DNA of 5,845 nucleotides from Rhodothermales bacterium (GTDB lineage: Bacteria > Bacteroidota > Rhodothermia > Rhodothermales > UBA10348), in NCBI GenBank assembly GCA_030833605.1, contig JAURGV010000155.1:1-5845 (forward strand). Reading direction: 5' to 3'. Position 1 is the stretch's first letter; every line of letters starts with the position of its first letter. Below are positions 1 to 5,151 of this stretch, one piece after another. Position numbers and translations under genes: made by a program. Under the pieces are notes generated by a model that had not been told where the DNA came from, ran no database searches, and saw only the letters and a list, made by a program, of their open reading frames with translations.

Positions 1-735
1 GAAGTTTCGGTGTCCATGATGTTTTTGGACCACTTTGGTGAGTCCAACTCCACGGTCAGGGATTTCAAGCTAAGTGTTTGGGACAACAATGCAGGGAAAC
101 CAGGAAATGTGATCGCCTCAGAAACGGTAACCTACACCGCTTCCATTACGGCTCCTACGTTAACCTATCAAACGGTCTCGTTAGCGGCCCACCAAAATGT
201 GTTAAAGAATGTGTCCGGGCCGTTGTATGTCAGCATTGAAAACGCGGGGACCGATAACAATTACATGTACTTCATTGTGGCCTATTCAAACGAAAGTACA
301 TCTCCTAGTTTTATGTATAACCGCTTTGGCGGTGCCACTCAACGCTGGGCTTCGTTTGACGCGCTCACTAGCGGCGGCCAACCAGCATTCCCAGGTCAAA
401 TTGTGCCCATTCGAGCAAGAATAGACCTAAATGCAGGCTCCTCGTCTTCAGAGGATGATATTGAGCTTCCTCGTTTTGTGACCCTCGGACAAAATTACCC
501 CAACCCGTTCAATCCGACCACGTCCATTGAATTCTCTATTCCATCGACGTCTTTAGTTCAACTGGACGTATTTGACTTGATGGGACGTAAAGTAGCGACC
601 GTACAAAACGGGATCGTTAGCCCCGGAACGCATTCTATCCGTTTTGACGCGTCCAAATTAAGTTCGGGAATATACCTGTACATGTTAACCGCCGGTGATA
701 CCAAACTCACTCGAACGATGACCGTAATTAAATAG
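1..735 (+). CDS. T9SS-secreted protein of unknown function, 3' part (N-terminus outside window)
   Basis: The frame is open from the first base of the window to TAG at 733-735, so 244 residues of a larger protein are visible. The GTG at 10 and ATGs at 16 and 19 lie inside a domain and are not credible starts, and there is no signal peptide. Visible residues 1-143 form a beta-rich region with alternating hydrophobic strands, including a GKPGNVIASETV stretch typical of beta-sandwich modules in large FCB-group surface proteins. A Ser/Asp/Glu-rich linker follows (about 144-155). The last 88 residues are a type A T9SS sorting domain: NYPNPFNPTT (165-174), VFDLMGRKV, SSGIYLY and terminal RTMTVIK. 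Such domains direct passage through the outer membrane and are then usually cleaved. The catalytic or binding part, if any, lies upstream, so no specific function is assigned. The gene converges on the lipoprotein gene, with 20 bp between their stop codons. Confidence 0.88.
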   Translation, partial: EVSVSMMFLDHFGESNSTVRDFKLSVWDNNAGKPGNVIASETVTYTASITAPTLTYQTVSLAAHQNVLKNVSGPLYVSIENAGTDNNYMYFIVAYSNESTSPSFMYNRFGGATQRWASFDALTSGGQPAFPGQIVPIRARIDLNAGSSSSEDDIELPRFVTLGQNYPNPFNPTTSIEFSIPSTSLVQLDVFDLMGRKVATVQNGIVSPGTHSIRFDASKLSSGIYLYMLTAGDTKLTRTMTVIK

Positions 736-755
736 CGGACACGGAGTTTGTGGGT

Positions 756-1085
756 CTAAGGCTCGTCTACGAAACGGAAGGAATCGACTCGGATGTGGGC
801 AAACGGCAGGCCGTTCCATTCATCCAAGTATAGCGTCCCTGAAACGTTGATGTAGGCAGGCGTCATGAGAGAATCCCTCATCGCACCCTCCATTTTCAGA
901 ATGTAGGAATTATTGCCGTCAGTCTGCAGAATTAAAGCAGCAAACGGCATATTGCCCATCACAATCGCTTTTCCTTGTACGGTGATTTGATTGGAGGCCT
1001 GGTGCATGGTGGTGCAGCCTGAAGCAACGGAAGCCAAAAAAGCCACCACCAAGATGGGGCGAAAATGCTTAACATAGAAACTCAT
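756..1085 (-). CDS. Small lipoprotein, probably OB-fold
   Basis: This is a short protein with a lipoprotein signal peptide: a basic n-region (SFYVKHFRP), hydrophobic ILVVAFLASV, then ASGC, with the lipidated cysteine at residue 24. I chose the ATG at 1085 because it gives a normal 24-residue signal. In-frame ATGs at 1100 and 1112 would lengthen the n-region to as much as 19 residues and crowd the divergent gene. No clear Shine-Dalgarno supports any of the three, as is common in Bacteroidota. The mature part is about 86 residues and has the rhythm of an OB-fold barrel: ITVQGKAIV, GNMPFAALIL, SYILKM, AYINVSGTLY, FAHIRVDSF. The G-x-x-PF signature after strand 1 recurs in small bacterial OB-fold lipoproteins; the fold is inferred from pattern, not from a search. 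It should sit in the periplasm or outer membrane. Its role is unknown. It is divergent from the metalloprotease gene, with about 63 bp between starts. Confidence 0.75.
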   Translation of the reverse strand: MSFYVKHFRPILVVAFLASVASGCTTMHQASNQITVQGKAIVMGNMPFAALILQTDGNNSYILKMEGAMRDSLMTPAYINVSGTLYLDEWNGLPFAHIRVDSFRFVDEP

Positions 1086-1148
1086 AGTTAGCACCGTCAT
1101 TGTATTGAACATGTAAGTGTACTAATTCTTAGCATCAAACGTGCCAGA

Positions 1149-3002
1149 ATGCCTAGGCAAATAATAAAACGGCCTTTTCATGTGGGTTTTGCTCTTTTAT
1201 GGAGCCTCTTGTCCTTGCCGTCTATTGCGAGTGCATCCACGGCGCCTATTGCTGTCTACCCAACAGAACACTCCCATTCCCACTTCGCGGATTCCTCGAA
1301 CCCTGAACTGCTGATCGGTGGAGATCATTTTTGCGGTACGGATTTCACGTCTGAAGCGGCACGCAACGCATTAAAACAATTTGCGGTCGATAAAGCAGCG
1401 GGCCTTTATGGAAGGGCTCCTAAGTCTGGATCTCCTCCAACATTAGGAGAGGAAAGAGCCTTTAATGTCCATGAAGGCGACACCTGGATTCCGTTGTCTT
1501 TTCGGCTCGTCGAGATTACCAGTGTGTACTACTTGTGGGTTGAAATTGCGGAACTCAATAATGGAAATGTCTCGCAGGCGGACCTCACCAATTTTAGACG
1601 GGTCGCTCTAGAGTCTTCTCCTGCGCGATCTATAGACCCGACGAAGGGCTTTTTCGAGAATAATCACGCCGTTTATGGTTTACCTCCAAATATCGATGGA
1701 GATGGGATTGTCGATCTCTTGATGTATGATATTGGACGAGGTTTTGGGAGCACCCTTGGATATGTGTCTCCCCAAGACATGATTTTGAATGCGCCCCCTG
1801 GAAATGGGGGCAACGCGCGAGACGTACTGTATCTGGACTCCAGAGAAGGTACGTCCAGCATATCAACACTCGCCGCTATCGCTGCCCACGAATACACCCA
1901 TTTGATTCATCTTTCTTACGGCTGGGATGAGACCTTTATGTCGGAAGGATATGCCGAGTATGCCATTGATTTCAATGGGTATTACTGGCGAGCCACAACC
2001 TACCCCTCTATGCAATCCGAGGTTAACCAGAACCTTTTCACATGGCGTGATGGAGGAGGTCCTGGATCGCGGGATTATGAGCGCGCCGCCCTGTTCGTTA
2101 CTTATTTAGGGGAGCGAGTTGGAACCGCGGCCGTTGGGGAAATGCTGCGTGGTGTATTGAAAAAAGGTGCAGCAGGCATTGATTCCGTTTTGACGACCTA
2201 CGGTAAAAACTTGTCGGACGTAATTCGTGATTTTCACACCGCCAATTTTTTTAACGACCGATCCATTGATCCTCGTTTTGGGTTTATCCAACCTGAACGA
2301 GCCTCGCATCATACCTCCTTGACGTCCGCCCCCATCAATGGCGAAGTGATGTCAACCATTGGCGAAGGTGGCTATATAGATGGCTTCATAGAGCCCATTA
2401 ATTCAGGTTCTGTACGGTATAGACGTTTCAACACTGTCGCCAATCTGTATTACACCTATGATATTCCTATTTCCCCAATTTTTGGACCGGAGGCTCAGCA
2501 ATTAGCCTATGCACGCAATTCCGGGCGCCTGGTGTTGAAGCGCACTGGAAAAAGCGACCTGGAAGTTTTGGATATTCGTCCGTCTAGTACCCAAGGCTCG
2601 GTCCTCGGTCGTTTTGATTGGGTACTTTTTATTTATACCCATACCAATCCAAGCGCAACGTCGGCAGACCGGATGGTTTTTGAGGCCAACTGGACACCGC
2701 TTTCGTTTGTTACCCACACAGAATTAGAATCGGTGCCTTATGAATGGGCGCTGGAATCAAATTATCCGAATCCCTTCAACCCCCAAACCACAGTACCCAT
2801 TTCATTGGATACGCCCCAAGTGGTTAGACTTGAGGTTTTTGATTTTCTTGGTCGCTCCATTGCCCTATTACATGATGGTTTCTTACCACCGGGAAAACAC
2901 GCTTTCCATTTCGACGGCAGCGCGTATCCTTCGGGTTCGTACCTGGTTCGTCTTTCGACGGATAAAGGATCAAGGAGTCGCACCATGACCCTCATCAAAT
3001 AG
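1149..3002 (+). CDS. Secreted zinc metalloprotease, M30/hyicolysin-like gluzincin, with T9SS sorting domain
   Basis: This is a complete 617-residue protein predicted to hydrolyse peptide bonds outside the cell. Residues 1-29 are a Sec signal peptide (IIKR n-region, FALLWSLLSL core, ASA cleavage site). Residues 60-180 look like a propeptide or N-terminal domain. DGDGIVD (183-189) resembles a calcium-binding loop, and LGYVSPQD (203-210) and DVLYLDS (225-231) precede the active site as in M30-like enzymes. The zinc site is HEYTH (H247, E248 as catalytic base, H251), with FMSEGYAEYA supplying the likely third ligand E266, the equivalent of the WLNEG glutamate of gluzincins. A beta-rich domain follows (about 399-520), then the type A sorting domain (about 532-617: NYPNPFNPQT, VFDFLGRSI, terminal RTMTLIK). 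The ATG at 1149 is the only start that gives a signal peptide; no strong ribosome binding site is visible. Zinc protease is firm from the motifs; the M30 assignment is by resemblance and the substrate is unknown. Confidence 0.92.
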   Translation: MPRQIIKRPFHVGFALLWSLLSLPSIASASTAPIAVYPTEHSHSHFADSSNPELLIGGDHFCGTDFTSEAARNALKQFAVDKAAGLYGRAPKSGSPPTLGEERAFNVHEGDTWIPLSFRLVEITSVYYLWVEIAELNNGNVSQADLTNFRRVALESSPARSIDPTKGFFENNHAVYGLPPNIDGDGIVDLLMYDIGRGFGSTLGYVSPQDMILNAPPGNGGNARDVLYLDSREGTSSISTLAAIAAHEYTHLIHLSYGWDETFMSEGYAEYAIDFNGYYWRATTYPSMQSEVNQNLFTWRDGGGPGSRDYERAALFVTYLGERVGTAAVGEMLRGVLKKGAAGIDSVLTTYGKNLSDVIRDFHTANFFNDRSIDPRFGFIQPERASHHTSLTSAPINGEVMSTIGEGGYIDGFIEPINSGSVRYRRFNTVANLYYTYDIPISPIFGPEAQQLAYARNSGRLVLKRTGKSDLEVLDIRPSSTQGSVLGRFDWVLFIYTHTNPSATSADRMVFEANWTPLSFVTHTELESVPYEWALESNYPNPFNPQTTVPISLDTPQVVRLEVFDFLGRSIALLHDGFLPPGKHAFHFDGSAYPSGSYLVRLSTDKGSRSRTMTLIK

Positions 3003-3077
3003 ATCATCACAGAGGCATTCCGAGCGTTGCTTCCCATTCAATCCAATTGGGCAACATTACGCCGGGACATCCTTCGC

Positions 3078-3113
3078 AAAACGAATCGATAATTAGTGTG
3101 GCGTTCGTTTTTT
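3078..3113 (+). terminator. Weak hairpin with T-run, possible terminator of the metalloprotease gene
   Basis: AAAACGAA (3078-3085) and TTCGTTTT (3104-3111) are exact inverted repeats around an 18-nt loop, and the right arm runs into six Ts (3108-3113). It lies about 75 bp after the metalloprotease stop, so a rho-independent terminator is plausible. The stem is short and A/T-rich and the loop is large, so it may be chance. The rest of the 3003-3220 gap, which must also hold the ferredoxin promoter, shows no sigma-factor motif that I can defend. Confidence 0.3.
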
Positions 3114-3220
3114 AAGAACACTATCTTCACTACAGCGAGAAGCACATTGAAAGCCACCGCATAGTTGGTTGTTCGAAATTCTAACGACAGGGTCTTTTCC
3201 CTTTTAAGCATCGGATTATT

Positions 3221-3568
3221 ATGCCATACGTAGTTACAGAAGCCTGTATTAATTGCAAACACACCGATTGTGTTGAAGTCTGTCCGGTTGATTGTTTTTA
3301 TGAAGGCCCGAATTTTTTGGTCATTCATCCTGACGAATGTATTGACTGCAATGCCTGTGTACCGGTTTGCCCCGTTGAAGCCATTTATGCGGATGATGAG
3401 TTGCCAGCAGAACTCGAGCATTATGCCGAATGGAACACGTATTTGTCGAATCAGTGGCAAGAACTAGGCAAAAATATCACCGAAAAAGCTGATCCGTTGC
3501 CCGATGCAGATGCTTGGGCAACTAAAGAAAAATCAGAGCAGGATATTTTGACCTGGGAAGCTGACTAG
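3221..3568 (+). CDS. fdxA: Seven-iron ferredoxin ([3Fe-4S][4Fe-4S], FdI type)
   Basis: This is a 115-residue soluble electron carrier of the cytoplasm. The first 55 residues follow Azotobacter vinelandii FdI almost word for word (VVTEACINCKHTDCVEVCP, then PVDCFYEGPNFLVIHPDECI). By comparison with FdI, C9, C17 and C50 should bind the [3Fe-4S] cluster and C21, C40, C43 and C46 the [4Fe-4S] cluster. C12 and C25 match the two non-ligand cysteines of FdI, so every expected cysteine is present. The C-terminal half keeps the FdI-type acidic tail (NITEKADPLPDADAW) and is about nine residues longer than FdI. The ATG at 3221 gives the canonical MPYVVTE start. The gene stands alone, about 218 bp after the metalloprotease stop, and converges on the S-adenosylhomocysteinase gene with a strong hairpin between. 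Its redox partner cannot be told from this window. Family members serve varied low-potential reactions, so the name reflects family and not a proven partner. Confidence 0.97.
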   Translation: MPYVVTEACINCKHTDCVEVCPVDCFYEGPNFLVIHPDECIDCNACVPVCPVEAIYADDELPAELEHYAEWNTYLSNQWQELGKNITEKADPLPDADAWATKEKSEQDILTWEAD

Positions 3569-3611
3569 TCTTTTTTGAGTGGGGCTGCATTTCCCAATAG
3601 AATATTAAACG

Positions 3612-3649
3612 AGCGCGGGGCGCGATGGATTTCCATCGCGCCCCGCGCT
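3612..3649. terminator. 17-bp GC-rich hairpin between convergent genes, probable bidirectional terminator
   Basis: AGCGCGGGGCGCGATGG (3612-3628) and its exact reverse complement (3633-3649) flank a 4-nt ATTT loop. It sits 43 bp after the ferredoxin stop and 51 bp after the S-adenosylhomocysteinase stop, which suits termination from both sides. Neither side has a classic T-run: the minus-strand exit reads CGTTTAATATTC and the plus-strand exit GTATTCAG. A run of six Ts (3571-3576) lies before the hairpin in the plus direction, not after it. Function as a terminator is inferred from position and stem strength. Confidence 0.8.
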
Positions 3650-3700
3650 GTATTCAGACCTTAGATCCGGTTTGCGGCCCATTAAGCGGCTCGCCTCGGA

Positions 3701-5014
3701 CTAATACCGGTAATAATCAGGCTTGAACGGCCCTTCCGGCTTCACGCCAATGTATTCCGCTTGATCCGGACGCAGCGTTTCAAGATCAACACCAATTTTG
3801 GCTAAGTGCAAACGTGCCACTTCTTCGTCAAGGTGTTTCGGAAGCATGTATACTTTGTTTTCGTATTGATCTGCCCGCATCCACAACTCCAATTGAGCCA
3901 ACACCTGATTGGTGAAGGAGTTGGACATCACAAACGAAGGGTGTCCTGTCGCGCATCCAAGATTGACCAAACGACCTTCGGCCAACAAAATGACATCGTT
4001 GCCATTGATCGTATACTTGTCTACCTGCGCTTTAATTTCAACGCGCGTGCTGCCATGGTTCTTTTTTAACCAAGCCACGTCAATTTCGTTATCAAAGTGA
4101 CCGATGTTACAGACAATGGTCTTGTCGTTCATCAACTTGAAATGTTCACCGGTTACAATGTCTTTGTTTCCCGTGGCGGTCACTACAATTTGAGCCCGCG
4201 GAATGGCATCGACCATACGACGAACTTCATATCCATCCATTGCAGCCTGAAGTGCGCAGATTGGATCGATTTCAGTTACGATAACACGACATCCTGCTCC
4301 GCGAAGCGAAGCCGCCGATCCTTTTCCTACGTCTCCGTAACCGGCCACAACGGCAACTTTACCGGCCATCATGATGTCGGTCGCGCGACGAATAGCATCT
4401 ACCAACGATTCTTTACAGCCGTATTTATTGTCGAATTTCGACTTGGTAACGGAATCGTTAATGTTAATTGCAGGAAGTGGCAACGTGCCTTTTTCCATGC
4501 GCTCATACAATCGGTGAACACCGGTAGTCGTTTCTTCGCTAATGCCGTTGATGCCTGCAGCTAATTCTGGGAAGCGATCCAATACCATATTGGTCAAGTC
4601 GCCGCCATCATCCAAAATCATGTTCAAGGGTTTGCCATCTTTAAACGCAAATAGCGTTTGTTCAATGCACCAGTCGAACTCTTTTTCGTTCATGCCTTTC
4701 CATGCAAAAACCGGAATTCCGGCTTCAGCAATGGCTGCAGCGGCGTGATCTTGGGTAGAAAAGATGTTGCAAGAAGACCAGGATACTTCCGCACCCAAAT
4801 CATTCAACGTTTCAATCAAAACGGCTGTTTGGATGGTCATGTGCAAACAACCCGCGATGCGAGCACCTGCAAATGGCTGTACGTTACGATAGCGATCACG
4901 GAGCGACATAAGTCCGGGCATTTCGGCTTCAGCCAATTCAATTTCCTTACGGCCGTAGGCAGCGAGGTTTATATCTTTGACTTTGTAAGGCAACACTTCA
5001 GTAACTACCGACAT
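3701..5014 (-). CDS. ahcY: S-adenosyl-L-homocysteine hydrolase (adenosylhomocysteinase)
   Basis: This cytoplasmic, NAD-dependent enzyme reversibly splits S-adenosylhomocysteine into adenosine and homocysteine. That removes the product inhibitor of methyltransferases and feeds the methionine cycle. The 437 residues match the family end to end. The substrate domain has H58 (LHMT), D136 (ILDDGGD), E161 (SEETTTG), and K191 and D195 (NDSVTKSKFDN), equivalent to human H55, D131, E156, K186 and D190. The Rossmann domain carries the dinucleotide motif GYGDVG (225-230). HPSFVMSNSF (358-367) and the C-terminal KPDYYRY (K431, Y435) that completes a neighbouring subunit's NAD site are intact. The length is close to the human enzyme (432), so it lacks the roughly 40-residue insertion of many proteobacterial and actinobacterial forms. 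The ATG at 5014 gives the usual N-terminus, with a weak purine stretch (GGAAA) just upstream. The gene appears monocistronic; a promoter and a palindrome lie in the gap before it. Confidence 0.99.
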   Translation of the reverse strand: MSVVTEVLPYKVKDINLAAYGRKEIELAEAEMPGLMSLRDRYRNVQPFAGARIAGCLHMTIQTAVLIETLNDLGAEVSWSSCNIFSTQDHAAAAIAEAGIPVFAWKGMNEKEFDWCIEQTLFAFKDGKPLNMILDDGGDLTNMVLDRFPELAAGINGISEETTTGVHRLYERMEKGTLPLPAININDSVTKSKFDNKYGCKESLVDAIRRATDIMMAGKVAVVAGYGDVGKGSAASLRGAGCRVIVTEIDPICALQAAMDGYEVRRMVDAIPRAQIVVTATGNKDIVTGEHFKLMNDKTIVCNIGHFDNEIDVAWLKKNHGSTRVEIKAQVDKYTINGNDVILLAEGRLVNLGCATGHPSFVMSNSFTNQVLAQLELWMRADQYENKVYMLPKHLDEEVARLHLAKIGVDLETLRPDQAEYIGVKPEGPFKPDYYRY

Positions 5015-5039
5015 ATCTGATTTCCAATTGGGTTAGGCA

Positions 5040-5053
5040 TTCACAATTGTGAA
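5040..5053. promoter_or_regulatory. Perfect 14-bp palindrome, candidate operator for ahcY
   Basis: TTCACAATTGTGAA reads the same on both strands. It lies 26 bp before the ahcY start codon and, if the TATAAT box upstream is the -10 element, at about +6 to +19 of the transcript. That is a usual position for a repressor operator. In RNA it could also fold as a 5-bp stem with an AAUU loop, so action on the leader transcript is possible. No regulator gene is present in the window. SahR, an ArsR-family regulator, is known to control ahcY in Proteobacteria, but I could not compare its motif. Confidence 0.5.
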
Positions 5054-5064
5054 CTAAGAAGGGC

Positions 5065-5070
5065 ATTATA
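5065..5070 (-). promoter_or_regulatory. Candidate -10 box (TATAAT) of the ahcY promoter
   Basis: The minus strand reads GAGGC-TATAAT-GCCC about 50 bp before the ahcY start, an exact match to the sigma-70 -10 consensus. The sequence 17 bp upstream (GCAACC) does not resemble TTGACA. The box also does not fit the TAnnTTTG element typical of Bacteroidota primary promoters. Transcription would start near 5058 and leave a leader of about 44 nt. Confidence 0.42.
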
Positions 5071-5076
5071 GCCTCA

Positions 5077-5098
5077 TTCAGGCTCTAGGTTGCCTGAA
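5077..5098 (-). other. Short inverted repeat in the gap upstream of ahcY
   Basis: TTCAGGC (5077-5083) and GCCTGAA (5092-5098) are exact reverse complements around an 8-nt spacer. The repeat lies just upstream of the candidate TATAAT box and 54 bp after the stop of the secreted-protein gene that is transcribed in the same direction. It could help end that transcript or bind a protein at the ahcY promoter. No T-run follows on the minus strand, so termination is uncertain. Confidence 0.3.
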
Positions 5099-5151
5099 AA
5101 TCGATCTAAATAAAGGATTCACAATCGGGTGATGTGATCAATGCGCATCGT

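Noticed and set aside
10..18. GTG or ATG start codons for the first gene
   Set aside because: The frame stays open to the window edge, no signal peptide follows, and a T9SS cargo must have one. The true start lies outside the window.
1793..1811. GCCCCC/GGGGGC inverted repeat with a 7-nt loop
   Set aside because: It lies inside the metalloprotease gene and is explained by codons for a Pro-Pro-Gly-Asn-Gly-Gly stretch. Position gives no reason to think it acts as RNA.
2762..3037. Minus-strand open frame of 91 codons over the end of the metalloprotease gene
   Set aside because: It is the complement of the conserved T9SS sorting domain, and the composition looks non-coding.
3043..3050. CCAATTGG palindrome, also present at 5025-5032
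   Set aside because: An 8-bp palindrome seen twice, at unrelated positions relative to genes, is likely chance.
3038..3460. Minus-strand open frame of 140 codons antisense to the ferredoxin gene
   Set aside because: It mostly mirrors the ferredoxin coding sequence and its leader, shows no recognisable domain, and the plus-strand gene is certain.
4097..4564. Plus-strand open frame of 155 codons inside ahcY
   Set aside because: It is antisense to a fully conserved S-adenosylhomocysteinase region and its translation has no recognisable motif. It is a shadow frame.
5015..5151. Possible SAH or SAM riboswitch before ahcY
   Set aside because: The candidate leader is only about 44 nt and I could not match its pairing to any SAH, SAM-II or SAM/SAH riboswitch core. 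The palindrome is better explained as a DNA site or simple hairpin.
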